In this document: positions 8,200 through 16,759 of the stretch, piece after piece
Numbering within the stretch: position 1 is the first letter of the stretch
Layout of the letters: the number at the start of each line of letters is the position of its first letter
Assembly (NCBI RefSeq): GCF_003063315.1
Contig: NZ_NERV01000003.1
Span: 62,001 to 126,000 of the forward strand
Direction: 5' to 3'
Source of the DNA: Limnohabitans sp. T6-5
Lineage (GTDB): Bacteria; Pseudomonadota; Gammaproteobacteria; Burkholderiales; Burkholderiaceae_C
DNA: 64,000 nt
Translations under genes and position numbers: made by a program
Notes under the pieces: generated by a model
What the model was told of the DNA's origin: nothing
The model's input: the letters and a program-made list of their open reading frames with translations, nothing else
Database searches by the model: none

Positions 8200-8769
8200 A
8201 TGGGCAACCGACTCACACAAATCGCCACCCGCACCGGCGACAACGGCACCACCGGCTTGGGCAATAACCAGCGGGTGTCCAAAAACAGCTTGCGTGTGCA
8301 CGCCATGGGCGAGGTGGACGAGCTCAACTCCAACATCGGCGTGCTGCTGTGCGAAGACATGGCCGCTGACGTGCGTGATGTGCTGGTCGAGGTGCAGCAC
8401 CAGCTGTTCAACCTGGGGGGCGAGCTGTCCATTCCCGGTTTTGAATTGCTCAAGGAAGAGGCTGTCGCGGCACTCGACACGGCGCTGGCCAAATACAACG
8501 CCCAACTGCCCAAGCTCGAAGAGTTCATCTTGCCCGCAGGCACCCGTGGCGCGTCGCAAGCCCATGTGTGCCGCACCGTGGCGCGTCGCGCCGAGCGTGC
8601 TTGTGTGGCGCTGGGCAACGAAGAAGCGCTGAATGACACGCCCCGTCAGTACCTTAACCGCCTGTCGGACTTGATGTTTGTGCTGGCCCGTGTGCTCAAC
8701 CGGATGAACGGCGGGGACGATGTGTATTGGAAAAGCGCACGCATGAGCCAAGGCTCCGGTGCCGAGTGA
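8200..8769 (+). CDS. cob(I)yrinic acid a,c-diamide adenosyltransferase, PduO type
   Basis: A 189-residue cytosolic enzyme that transfers the adenosyl group of ATP to cob(I)alamin, making coenzyme B12. The N-terminal TRTGDNGTTGLGNNQRVSK loop is the ATP-binding signature of PduO-type enzymes, followed by VDELNSNIG, and the C-terminal helix YLNRLSDLMFVLARVLN is equally typical. Normal length for the family. ATG at 8200 has AAGGA just upstream. The next gene starts inside its stop codon. No B12-dependent enzyme lies in the window. Confidence 0.93.
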   Translation: MGNRLTQIATRTGDNGTTGLGNNQRVSKNSLRVHAMGEVDELNSNIGVLLCEDMAADVRDVLVEVQHQLFNLGGELSIPGFELLKEEAVAALDTALAKYNAQLPKLEEFILPAGTRGASQAHVCRTVARRAERACVALGNEEALNDTPRQYLNRLSDLMFVLARVLNRMNGGDDVYWKSARMSQGSGAE

Positions 8770-9095
8770 AACCTCTGCATCTTGGCGCGCTGACCTTGGC
8801 TTGGGCCTGCCAGGCGCAGGCCGCGCCACAAACCGTGACCTTGTCATGTGCGGTGGCCTACCTGCCCGCCCGCAGCACCTGGGTGCGCGAGGTGCAAATC
8901 GACTGGGACCGCAAAACCATCCGCAACGTGCGCATTGACGGGCTGACGCCATACAGTTTTTCCATCCATCCCCATGGCGTGTCCACCGCCATCGACAACG
9001 AGCGCATTCAGATTGATCTGCGCCAGGCCCAATGGACCAGTGACTTTCGTGGCTTGGCATCAGGCCAGGGCCGTTGCGAAACCGTGAGCCGATAA
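8766..9095 (+). CDS. small secreted protein, unknown
   Basis: A 109-residue protein starting at GTG 8766, which overlaps the stop of the adenosyltransferase gene (GTGA). This start gives a clean signal peptide (MKPLHLGALTLAWACQAQA, cleavage near AQAA). The mature part is about 88 residues with two cysteines (TLSCAVAY, GQGRCETV), likely one disulfide, and a pattern of alternating strands. Family not recognised. An upstream in-frame start at 8727 would destroy the signal peptide and is less likely. Confidence 0.65.
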   Translation: MKPLHLGALTLAWACQAQAAPQTVTLSCAVAYLPARSTWVREVQIDWDRKTIRNVRIDGLTPYSFSIHPHGVSTAIDNERIQIDLRQAQWTSDFRGLASGQGRCETVSR

Positions 9096-9146
9096 ACCTG
9101 TCACCTATGCGCATGTTTTGAGGGGTGTGGGTCGTGACAGCCGGGC

Positions 9147-11279
9147 ATGGCCACTGCTACGCTCAGTGTCATGACTAAAGCCACATTGCCCCACGCTCCC
9201 GCACCCTATGTGCCGCAGATTCGCCTGTACCAGAACTGGTTGCGTGACCAGCGCGGCCTGACGTTTGACACCTACAACGACCTCTGGCGCTGGTCGGTCT
9301 CCGAGTTGGATGGGTTTTGGCAAAGCATCTGGGATTACTTCGAAATGGAGTCGCCCACCCCGCACACCGCCGTGCTGGCAGACAACGTGATGCTGGGCGC
9401 CAAGTGGTTCCCCGGTGCCAAGACCAACTACGCACACCAGGTGCTGCGCCATGTCCAGCCCGCGCATGCGGCCGGATTCCCGGCGGTCATCAGCATCAAT
9501 GAAAAAGGCCTGCGCCGAGAGATGAGCTGGCCCGAACTGCGCCGCCAGGTGGCCGCGATGGCTTTGCACCTGCAGGCGCACGGCGTGCAGCCGGGTGACC
9601 GCGTGGCCGCCTACCTGCCCAACATCCCCGAGGCCATGGTGGCGTTTTTGGCCACCGTCAGCGTGGGCGGCGTGTGGAGCATTTGCGCCCCCGACATGGG
9701 CACCAACGCCGTGCTCGACCGCTTCAAGCAGATCGAGCCCAAGGTGCTGATCGCTGTGGACGGCGTGAGCTATGGCGGGCGAGACTTTGACCGCATGACC
9801 GTGGTGCAGGAGCTCAAGGACGCCCTGCCCAGCGTGCAGCACGTCATCATCCATGACAACCTCGGCACCGTCGACATCGCCCAGTGCGACGTGGCTGCGA
9901 GCGTGCCCATGTCGGTGGTCACCTCTCGCGACGACGCCGAGGTGCAGGTCTTCGAGCCTATGTGGCTGCCCTTTGACCACCCGCTGTGGATCGTTTACTC
10001 GAGCGGCACCACCGGCCTGCCCAAACCCATCGTGCACGGCCACGGCGGCACCGTGATCGTGGCCTTGGCCAACAAAATCCTGCACAACGACGTGGGTTGC
10101 AGCTACCACGCCAACAGCTTTGGCGAGCGCTTTCACTGGTACAGCTCCACCGGCTGGGTCATGTGGAACGCCCAGGTCGCGGGCCTGCTCAATGGCGTGA
10201 CCTGCGTGATTTATGACGGCAACCCTGGCGGCAGCAAAGACAACCCCGATTGGGGCATTTTGTGGCGCATGGCATCTGAAGAAAAGGTCACCTTCTTTGG
10301 CGCGGGTGCGGCCTTTTTTGCCAACTGCCAAAAGGTCGGTGTTGACCTGTCGCGTTGCGGCGACCTGTCGCTGATCCGCGCTTTGGGCACCACCGGCTCG
10401 CCCTTGTCACCTGAGACGCAAAGCTGGGGCACCGAAGAGTTCAAGAAGATCGGCACCGACATCTGGTGGTGCAACATTTCGGGCGGCACCGACTTTGCGG
10501 GCGCCTTTGTGGGCGGCCACCGCGAGCTGCCTCAAGAGCCCGGTGTCATGCAGTGCCGCATGCTGGGTGCCGCAGTCGAATCGTGGAACGAAGCCGGCGT
10601 GCCGGTCAAGGGCGAAGTGGGCGAGTTGGTTTGCACGCAGCCCATTCCTTCGATGCCGCTGTTCTTTTGGGGCGACAAAGAAAACGCCCGTTACCTGAGC
10701 AGTTACTTCGAGATGTACCCCGCAGGCCATGGCCGACAACCCGGTGGCGGCGACGGCCCGGCCAGCATGGGTGGCGTTTGGCGCCACGGCGACTGGCTGC
10801 GCATTGGCAACGCAGACCCGGAAACAAAGGGCGAGGGCGAAGGCTGCGTGATCTTTGGCCGCAGCGACGCCACCATCAACCGCCACGGCCTGCGCATGGG
10901 CACCAGCGAGCTGTACAGCGCCGTCGAAGCCCTGCCCGAAGTCATGGACTCCATGGTCGTGGACCTGGAGTATTTGGGCAAGGAAAGCTACATGCCGCTC
11001 TTTGTGGTGTTGCGCCCCGGCACGACGCTGGACGAAGCGCTCCAAGCCAAGCTCAACAACGCCATCAAGGTGGCGCTCAGCCCGAGATTTATCCCCAACG
11101 AAATCTTTCAGGTGGCTGAGATTCCGCGCACCTTGTCCGGCAAAAAGCAGGAACTGCCGATCAAGAAACTCATGCTCGGTCAGCCGTTGGAGAAGGTCGT
11201 CAACAAGGACGCCATGGCCAACCCGGGGTGTCTCGATTGGTATGTGGAACTGGCCAAACAGCATTTGGCCAAGGCTTGA
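9147..11279 (+). CDS. acetoacetyl-CoA synthetase (acetoacetate-CoA ligase)
   Basis: A 710-residue ANL-superfamily ligase that activates acetoacetate with ATP and CoA. The AMP-binding P-loop is YSSGTTGLPKPIVHGHGG, followed by a lid region with HGDWLRIG, GRSDATINRHGLRMGTSELY and the C-terminal lysine loop RTLSGKKQELPIKKL. The FDTYNDLWRWSV N-terminus is the acetyl/acetoacetyl-type ACAS_N segment. Slightly longer than the usual 650-670 residues because of the N-terminus and an insert near GHGRQPGGGDGPASMGG. A second in-frame ATG at 9171 is possible. In this group the enzyme links ketone bodies or polyhydroxybutyrate turnover to acetyl-CoA. Confidence 0.9.
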   Translation: MATATLSVMTKATLPHAPAPYVPQIRLYQNWLRDQRGLTFDTYNDLWRWSVSELDGFWQSIWDYFEMESPTPHTAVLADNVMLGAKWFPGAKTNYAHQVLRHVQPAHAAGFPAVISINEKGLRREMSWPELRRQVAAMALHLQAHGVQPGDRVAAYLPNIPEAMVAFLATVSVGGVWSICAPDMGTNAVLDRFKQIEPKVLIAVDGVSYGGRDFDRMTVVQELKDALPSVQHVIIHDNLGTVDIAQCDVAASVPMSVVTSRDDAEVQVFEPMWLPFDHPLWIVYSSGTTGLPKPIVHGHGGTVIVALANKILHNDVGCSYHANSFGERFHWYSSTGWVMWNAQVAGLLNGVTCVIYDGNPGGSKDNPDWGILWRMASEEKVTFFGAGAAFFANCQKVGVDLSRCGDLSLIRALGTTGSPLSPETQSWGTEEFKKIGTDIWWCNISGGTDFAGAFVGGHRELPQEPGVMQCRMLGAAVESWNEAGVPVKGEVGELVCTQPIPSMPLFFWGDKENARYLSSYFEMYPAGHGRQPGGGDGPASMGGVWRHGDWLRIGNADPETKGEGEGCVIFGRSDATINRHGLRMGTSELYSAVEALPEVMDSMVVDLEYLGKESYMPLFVVLRPGTTLDEALQAKLNNAIKVALSPRFIPNEIFQVAEIPRTLSGKKQELPIKKLMLGQPLEKVVNKDAMANPGCLDWYVELAKQHLAKA

Positions 11280-11325
11280 TACGCAGGCGCTCTTGATCCG
11301 TCATGGGGATTCGCTCAAGCACTGA

Positions 11326-11416
11326 CTGGATCGCCAAGTCACAAGTTCCTTGCGATGACGGGGAAAGCGGTATCGCACAACACCACCGTCATGGCGAGTG
11401 AAGCGCGGCAATCCAG
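11326..11416. repeat. inverted pair of REP-like elements (GTCATNGCGAG type)
   Basis: In the 459-base gap after the synthetase gene, CCGTCATGGCGAGTGAAGC ... GCAATCCAG at 11386-11416 is matched on the opposite strand at 11326-11361 (CCGTCATCGCAAGGAAC ... CGATCCAG). This motif is a common short interspersed repeat of proteobacteria. The pair forms a large imperfect hairpin. Confidence 0.7.
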
Positions 11417-11521
11417 AAGCTTATTGATCCAGCAAGCGAAGTCTGCAGGGTGACTTCGAACTTGCACCTTGTGGGCGCTAGCCCTGCTGGCGATCAGACG
11501 CTTGAGGACCCCAGGCTTTTC

Positions 11522-11593
11522 GCTTGCAGGGCAAGCTCCCACACAAACATTGCAACTGGCAACACCCGGCTCAGACTTCATCGGGCCGAATCC
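11522..11593. other. relic of a REP/MITE element
   Basis: GCTTGC, AGG, GCAAGC followed by TCCCACA resembles the core of family-1 repeats. ACTTCATCGGGCCGAATC at 11575-11592 is the reverse complement of the left end of the 179-bp element found at 23516 and 45140. The middle does not match, so this is a diverged or partial relative. The rest of the gap (11280-11738) shows no gene. Confidence 0.55.
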
Positions 11594-11738
11594 ATATGCC
11601 TGCCATGTCGGAGCACAGCGCGGCGGGGTGTGGCATGACTCACCAGCGACATGGACGGCGCCAAGTGCGGCGCATCATGCGCCATAGCCTCTGCATCAAC
11701 GGCCTGAGTACCTTTTTGATCCAACCGGAGTTCTTGTC

Positions 11739-12692
11739 ATGCGCATCGTTTGTGGAGTTCTGATGTCTTTGGCCTTGGTGGGGTGTGCTTCTGCGCCTTC
11801 ATCCAAAACTGTCGCGCTGCCTTCTGCCGTGACGCCGCAGATCGCCGCAGAACTGCGCAAAATCGGCCCCGTCGTCGCACCGCCGCCCACCGAAAAACTC
11901 TACGCCCCGCTGGCCGAGCGCGAGCCCTATGCGGGCGTGCAGGTGCGCCGCGACGTGCGTTATGGCGCAGATGCCCGAAACCTGCTGGACGTGTTCACCT
12001 CCGACAAACCGCAGGCGGGCCAGCCCGTGCTGGTGTTCGTGCACGGCGGCGCCTTCATGCGCGGCGAGCGCCGCACCGGTGACAGCCCGTTTTACGACAA
12101 CATCATGCTGTGGGCCGTGCGCCAGGGCATGGTCGGCGTCAACATGACCTACCGCTTGGCCCCGGCCAACCCCTGGCCTGCCGCGCAGCAAGACATCCAG
12201 TCCGCCCTGAAATGGGTGCGTGAAAACATCGCCGCCAGCGGCGGCAACCCCCAGCGCATCATCCTCATGGGCCACTCGGCCGGTGCTGCCCATGTGGCGC
12301 AATACGTGGCGCACCCGCAGTTCCATGTCGTCCCTGGCTCGGGCTTGGCTGGTGCCGTTCTGCTCTCTGGCCTCTTTGACCCGGCCACTTCGGAGGTCAA
12401 CCCGCCCCTGCAAGCCTACTTTGGCAAAGACGCCGCGCAATACCCCGCTCGCTCGGCCGTGCCCGGCCTGGTGGCCGCCAAGGTGCCCCTGCTCCTGGCG
12501 TATGCCGAGCTGGACCCGCCAGACTTTCACGCCCAAAGCGAACAACTCAACGCTGCGCTGTGCAAGGCGGGCCAATGCCCCGGCCTCTACAAACTTATGG
12601 GCCACAGCCACATGTCCGAGGTCTATTCGATCAACAGCGCGGACAAAACAGTGGCCAACTTGATCAAGCAGTGGGTGGATCGGGTGCGTTGA
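11739..12692 (+). CDS. alpha/beta hydrolase lipoprotein (esterase/lipase-like)
   Basis: A 317-residue hydrolase. The N-terminus MRIVCGVLMSLALVGCAS is a lipoprotein signal peptide with lipobox ALVGC, so it is anchored in the envelope. VFVHGGAFMRGERR holds the HGG oxyanion motif, GHSAGAAHVAQY the nucleophile serine elbow, YAELDPPDF the probable acid, and GHSHMSEVYS the histidine: a full hormone-sensitive-lipase/carboxylesterase-type triad. Substrate unknown. It ends 126 bases before the DUF4143 ATPase gene, separated by a long palindrome. Confidence 0.85.
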   Translation: MRIVCGVLMSLALVGCASAPSSKTVALPSAVTPQIAAELRKIGPVVAPPPTEKLYAPLAEREPYAGVQVRRDVRYGADARNLLDVFTSDKPQAGQPVLVFVHGGAFMRGERRTGDSPFYDNIMLWAVRQGMVGVNMTYRLAPANPWPAAQQDIQSALKWVRENIAASGGNPQRIILMGHSAGAAHVAQYVAHPQFHVVPGSGLAGAVLLSGLFDPATSEVNPPLQAYFGKDAAQYPARSAVPGLVAAKVPLLLAYAELDPPDFHAQSEQLNAALCKAGQCPGLYKLMGHSHMSEVYSINSADKTVANLIKQWVDRVR

Positions 12693-12739
12693 GTGCGGGC
12701 GTGGGCTGTACGAGTCTTGGTACGTTGACAACCCATATC

Positions 12740-12775
12740 CGCGACTTTTATTCAGAGCTTTGAATAAAAGTCGCG
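12740..12775. promoter_or_regulatory. perfect 15-bp inverted repeat upstream of DUF4143 ATPase
   Basis: CGCGACTTTTATTCA, a 6-base loop, and TGAATAAAAGTCGCG form a perfect stem. A third copy of the half site (AAAAAGTCGC) lies at 12797-12806, close to the start at 12819. The arrangement suggests an operator bound by a dimer, but the hairpin could also end transcription of the hydrolase gene. Confidence 0.6.
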
Positions 12776-12818
12776 ACTAAATTCCAAAGTACTTTTAAAA
12801 AGTCGCAAAATAGCGCCC

Positions 12819-13949
12819 ATGAAACGCTACCTAGACGACCGTGTGCAGGCCGACTTGGCCCGCAAAATGGTGTTCCTCACCGGCCCCCGCCAGGTGGGCA
12901 AAACAACGCTCAGCCGCCAACTGATCGCCCAGCAAGGCGGGCAATACCTGAACTACGACGTGCCAGCCGACCGGGCGCTCATCCTGAACCAGCGCTGGAG
13001 TCCTCAAGCGACGCTGCTGGTGCTCGACGAAATCCACAAAATGCCCGACTGGAAAGCATGGCTCAAAGGCGTCTATGACGGCAAACCCGCCAGCCAGCAA
13101 CTGCTGGTCACGGGCAGCGCCCGCATGGACACCTTCCGCCAAAGTGGCGAATCGCTGGCCGGACGCTTTTTCGGTTTGCGTCTTCACCCTCTGTCGGTGC
13201 GCGAATGGTGTGAGCAAACCGGGGCCACGCCCGATGCGGCGTTGACCCACCTGCTGGAGCGTGGCGGCTTTCCCGAGCCCTGTCTGGCGCCTGATAACGA
13301 ACAGGCCGAGCGCTGGCGCAGGCAATACTTTGACGGCTTGGTGCGCAACGACGTGCAGGAGTTTTCGCGCATTCAGGAGGTCAACGCCATCCGCCTGTTT
13401 GCCCAAATGCTGCGCTCGCGTGTGGGCTCGCCCCTGTCGCTGGCCAGCATCGCTCGAGACTTGGCCGTGTCGCCCGTGACGCTGAAAAAATACCTCGACA
13501 TTCTGGAGGCGCTCTACATCGTGTTTGTGGTGCGCCCCTGGCACGACAACATCGCCCGCTCGGTGCTGCAAACCCCCAAGGTCTATTTTTACGACACCGG
13601 CCTGGTCGAAGGCGACGAAGGCCTGCGCTTTGAAAACCTGGTGGCCACCGCCTTGCTCAAGCAGGTGCAATGGCAGCACGATGTGCAAGGCAAAGAGGCG
13701 GGCTTGCACTACATCCGCACCAAAGATGGCGCCGAGGTGGACTTTGCGCTGAGCGAAAAAAACCAGCTCACGCAGTTGGTGGAATCCAAGCTGTACGACG
13801 AAAAACCGCACCGCGCATTGCAACGCTTTGCGCTGGAAAAAGCCCCGGTGCAGGCCGTGCAGGTGGTGCGCCATGCGCGGCACAGCTACACCTTGGGCCA
13901 TATTCAGGTGGCAGCAGCGCCTGAATATTTGAATGGGCTGGCGACCTGA
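12819..13949 (+). CDS. AAA+ ATPase with DUF4143 domain
   Basis: A 376-residue protein. Residues about 15-145 form an AAA_14 ATPase domain: Walker A GPRQVGKTT, Walker B LLVLDEIHKM, and sensor LLVTGSARMD. The C-terminal part (about 185-340) is DUF4143, with a winged-helix stretch SLASIARDLAVSPVTLKKYL, the VYFYDTGL motif and a nuclease-like ending (IRTKDGAEVDFAL, a D-E/D-x pattern). Function of this widespread family is unknown; some are linked to mobile or defence contexts. It ends 2 bases before the next gene. Confidence 0.88.
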   Translation: MKRYLDDRVQADLARKMVFLTGPRQVGKTTLSRQLIAQQGGQYLNYDVPADRALILNQRWSPQATLLVLDEIHKMPDWKAWLKGVYDGKPASQQLLVTGSARMDTFRQSGESLAGRFFGLRLHPLSVREWCEQTGATPDAALTHLLERGGFPEPCLAPDNEQAERWRRQYFDGLVRNDVQEFSRIQEVNAIRLFAQMLRSRVGSPLSLASIARDLAVSPVTLKKYLDILEALYIVFVVRPWHDNIARSVLQTPKVYFYDTGLVEGDEGLRFENLVATALLKQVQWQHDVQGKEAGLHYIRTKDGAEVDFALSEKNQLTQLVESKLYDEKPHRALQRFALEKAPVQAVQVVRHARHSYTLGHIQVAAAPEYLNGLAT

Positions 13950-13951
13950 AC

Positions 13952-14779
13952 ATGAATAAAACGAAGTCATTGACCTTGCCATTGAATGCGGCTGTTTGGC
14001 AAAGCTGGGCCTTGGAGCTTTTTGAATTCACACGCAAAGAAGCCCAGGCGTGCTGGTTTGCCGGATTGTTTTTCCTGTCGGTGTGGCTGGTGCCGCGTAC
14101 GGGCATATGGGGCGTCGCCCGCTACGATGTGCTGCTGCTCATCGCCTTGGTCATTCAGTTGGGCATGCTGGTGTCAGGCATGGAAAGCTGGGATGAACTC
14201 AAGGCCATTTGTGTGTTTCATGTGCTGGGCTTTGCGCTCGAAGTATTCAAGACCTCCAGCGGCATCAAGTCCTGGTCCTACCCCGATCCGGCATGGAGCA
14301 AGTTGTGGGGCGTGCCCCTGTTTTCCGGCTTCATGTATGCGGCGGTGGGCAGCTACATCATTCAGGCTTGGCGCTTGCTGAATATGAGGGTGGAGCACCA
14401 CCCGCCCTATTGGATGGCGGGATGGGTGGCCAGTGCCATCTATCTGAACTTTTTCACCCACCACTACATCGGCGATTACCGCTGGTACCTGGGCGCGCTG
14501 GCGCTGGGGCTCTATGCCCGTTCGCGCATCGTGTTTCGCCCCCACCAGACAGACCGCCGCATGCCTTTGGCGCTGGGCTTGGTGCTGGTGGCATTCTTCA
14601 TCTGGTTGGCGGAAAACATCGGCACCTTCTTTGGCCTGTGGGCCTACCCCCACCAAATGGGCGCATGGGCCGCCGTGCATGTGAGCAAATGGAGCGCCTG
14701 GTCCTTGTTGGTGCTCATGAGCTTCACCATCGTCACCAACCTCAAACACATCAAGGCCACCATCCATGTGCCGCAATGA
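13952..14779 (+). CDS. DUF817 family integral membrane protein
   Basis: A 275-residue protein with about eight transmembrane helices. The segments SSGIKSWSYPDPAWSKLWGV, PLFSGFMYAAVGSYI and FFTHHYIGDYRWYL are the conserved core of the DUF817 family. Conserved H, D, Y and W residues in loops suggest an enzymatic or cofactor-binding membrane protein, but no function is established as far as I know. The ATG lies 2 bases behind the ATPase stop, and it overlaps the next gene by 14 bases. Confidence 0.85.
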   Translation: MNKTKSLTLPLNAAVWQSWALELFEFTRKEAQACWFAGLFFLSVWLVPRTGIWGVARYDVLLLIALVIQLGMLVSGMESWDELKAICVFHVLGFALEVFKTSSGIKSWSYPDPAWSKLWGVPLFSGFMYAAVGSYIIQAWRLLNMRVEHHPPYWMAGWVASAIYLNFFTHHYIGDYRWYLGALALGLYARSRIVFRPHQTDRRMPLALGLVLVAFFIWLAENIGTFFGLWAYPHQMGAWAAVHVSKWSAWSLLVLMSFTIVTNLKHIKATIHVPQ

Positions 14780-15182
14780 ATCCACGTCGCGCAGTCGCTG
14801 GGTGTCGTTGGCAGGCATCGGTATGGTCATTGCCCTGGGCCTGGCATCGCGCCGCTACGGCCAGCATTGGCCCTATGGCCTGAACAACCACCCTGGCGAT
14901 GCGCTGTGGGCACTCATGATGTTCGGTGTCTGGTCACTTTTTCGCCCTGTGGCCACAACAGCCTTTTTGGCCCAAGCCAGCTTGCTGACGTGCTACCTGG
15001 TGGAGTTTTCGCAGCGGGTCCAAGCCCCGTGGCTCAACGCCATTCGGCACACCGTGTGGGGGCGGCTGGTGTTGGGGGCCAGCTTTTCATGGACAGATTT
15101 GGCGGCTTACACCGTTGGCGTGGCGGTGGGTGTGCTGCTGGACCGGTGGCGGACAGGGCAGAAAAACCGCATCGCGTTTTGA
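14766..15182 (+). CDS. DUF2809 family membrane protein
   Basis: A 138-residue protein with four hydrophobic helices. The patterns GDALWALMMFGVWSLF, LVEFSQRVQAPWLNAIRHT and SWTDLAAYTVGVAVG are typical of DUF2809 proteins. The frame overlaps the end of the DUF817 gene by 14 bases, so both are expressed together. A later ATG at 14776 is also possible. Function unknown. Confidence 0.85.
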   Translation: MCRNESTSRSRWVSLAGIGMVIALGLASRRYGQHWPYGLNNHPGDALWALMMFGVWSLFRPVATTAFLAQASLLTCYLVEFSQRVQAPWLNAIRHTVWGRLVLGASFSWTDLAAYTVGVAVGVLLDRWRTGQKNRIAF

Positions 15183-15308
15183 GGGTGCAAGCCCGATGAG
15201 GTGGGAACAGAAGGCGCGTCGCGGGTTTGAAACCATTCATGAAAAGAACTTCAAACGGAGCAGTTACTTGAAAATTCCTTCAACGACAACAGCTTGAATC
15301 ACCCGTAT

Positions 15309-15341
15309 CATTGAAATATCTATTCAGTTATCCATTCAATG
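15309..15341. promoter_or_regulatory. inverted repeat spanning the start of the HipA-like gene
   Basis: CATTGAA at 15309-15315 and TTCAATG at 15335-15341 are perfect inverted heptamers; the second contains the start codon. TATTCA lies between them (15321-15326). The AT-rich segment 15290-15338 probably holds the promoter. This could be an autoregulatory operator for the winged-helix domain of the encoded protein. Confidence 0.5.
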
Positions 15342-16676
15342 AGCAGCACCGACACCCTGATCACCGCCTTGCGACGCCACAACGGCCACGCCAGCAGCCC
15401 CGAGTTGCAGGCCCAGCTGGGCGTGAGCCAGCCCACCGTCTCGCGCCTGCTGACCCCCTTGCTGGCCTCAGGCCAAGTGGTCAAGGTGGGGGCGGCCCGG
15501 GCGCAGCGCTACCTGCTGCCGCGCGATGTGCCCGGTGTGGGCCGTCAGGTGCTCATCCACCAGGTGCAGGCCGACGGCGAACTGCAACGCTTTGGCACGC
15601 TCTACCCGCTGGCCGGTGGCGGCTTCTGGATGGACGAAGCCGACAAGGATCACGGCCAAAGCGCGTTTCACCCCAACATGCCCTGGTTCTTGATGGACAC
15701 CCGACCCCAAGGTTTTTTGGGCCGGGCCTTCGCGCAGGCGCATCCTGATTTGGCCTTGCCTCCCCATTTGGCCCATTGGACCGACGATCACATCCTGCTG
15801 GCGCTGGTGAGCGCAGGCGAAGACCTGGCGGGCAACCTGCTGGTGGGCGCTGCTTCGCTTGACCGCTATCTGGCCTTGCCCACCAGCCGCAGCGCCGCCC
15901 CGGTGGTGATGGACCCAGCGCAGGATTACCCCCGTCTGGCATTACAAGCCTTGGGCAGCGCAGCCCAAGGCTCGAGCGCAGGTGGTGAGCAACCCAAGTT
16001 TTGCGCGGTGACGGGTGGCGTGCCCGTACTGGTCAAGTTCTCGCCCGCAGGCGATGGCTCGGCAGATCAGCGATGGCGCGACCTGCTGGTGTGCGAGGCC
16101 TTGGCCCTGCAAACCTTGCAAGCCGCAGGCATCGCCGCCGCACAAACCGACATCGTGCAGGCCGGTGGCCGCGTCTTTTTGCAAAGCTGCCGATTTGACC
16201 GCACCCACCAGGGCCGCGTCGGCATGGTGTCTTTGGAGATGTACGACGCGCACTACATCGGCATCGGATCGCAATGGGCCGCCACCGCCATGCAGACCGG
16301 CCGCGCCGGTGACGAAAGCCTGAGCGCCGCCGACATCCAGACCCTGTGCCTTCTCGACGCCTTTGGTGCCCTGATTGCCAACACCGACCGCCATCACGGC
16401 AATGTGTCGCTGCTGCTGCACCAGCACCGCTGGCAACTGGCCCCCGCCTACGACATGCTGCCCATGTTTTATGCCCCGGTGGCGGGCGAGGTGGTGGCGC
16501 GTGACTGGTCCAAGCAACTGCCGCGCCCCAACGCCCACACCTTGGGCGTCTGGCCGCAAGCGCGGGCGTTGGCCGTGCAGTTCTGGCAATGCGCTGTGGC
16601 GGATAAGCGGATTGGTGCCGAATTCCGAGAAGTGGCGCGGGTCAATGCCGGTGTGGTTCAGGCGCTGTGGATGTGA
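15339..16676 (+). CDS. HipA-like Ser/Thr kinase with N-terminal winged helix (YjjJ/HipH type)
   Basis: A 445-residue protein. Residues 1-60 form a DNA-binding winged helix (LQAQLGVSQPTVSRLLTPLL). The rest is a HipA-type kinase: GEQPKFCA and VLVKFSPAG (nucleotide loop and lysine), ALIANTDRHHGNVSLL (catalytic D and N) and APAYDMLPMFYAP (metal-binding D). Fusion of regulator and kinase matches E. coli YjjJ (HipH), where no separate HipB antitoxin exists. None is seen here either: the upstream 156 bases are non-coding. Probably a stand-alone stress kinase that regulates its own promoter. Confidence 0.88.
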   Translation: MSSTDTLITALRRHNGHASSPELQAQLGVSQPTVSRLLTPLLASGQVVKVGAARAQRYLLPRDVPGVGRQVLIHQVQADGELQRFGTLYPLAGGGFWMDEADKDHGQSAFHPNMPWFLMDTRPQGFLGRAFAQAHPDLALPPHLAHWTDDHILLALVSAGEDLAGNLLVGAASLDRYLALPTSRSAAPVVMDPAQDYPRLALQALGSAAQGSSAGGEQPKFCAVTGGVPVLVKFSPAGDGSADQRWRDLLVCEALALQTLQAAGIAAAQTDIVQAGGRVFLQSCRFDRTHQGRVGMVSLEMYDAHYIGIGSQWAATAMQTGRAGDESLSAADIQTLCLLDAFGALIANTDRHHGNVSLLLHQHRWQLAPAYDMLPMFYAPVAGEVVARDWSKQLPRPNAHTLGVWPQARALAVQFWQCAVADKRIGAEFREVARVNAGVVQALWM

Positions 16677-16759
16677 AATTCAGACATGCAGCCATTGACG
16701 CCAAAGGGCTTCCTGTCCACCGATAAACTCAATCCCTTTTTGGTATCAGCGAGTCAGTC

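Noticed and set aside
9105..10331. 408-codon minus-strand open frame
   Set aside because: Antisense to the acetoacetyl-CoA synthetase, which has full catalytic motifs.
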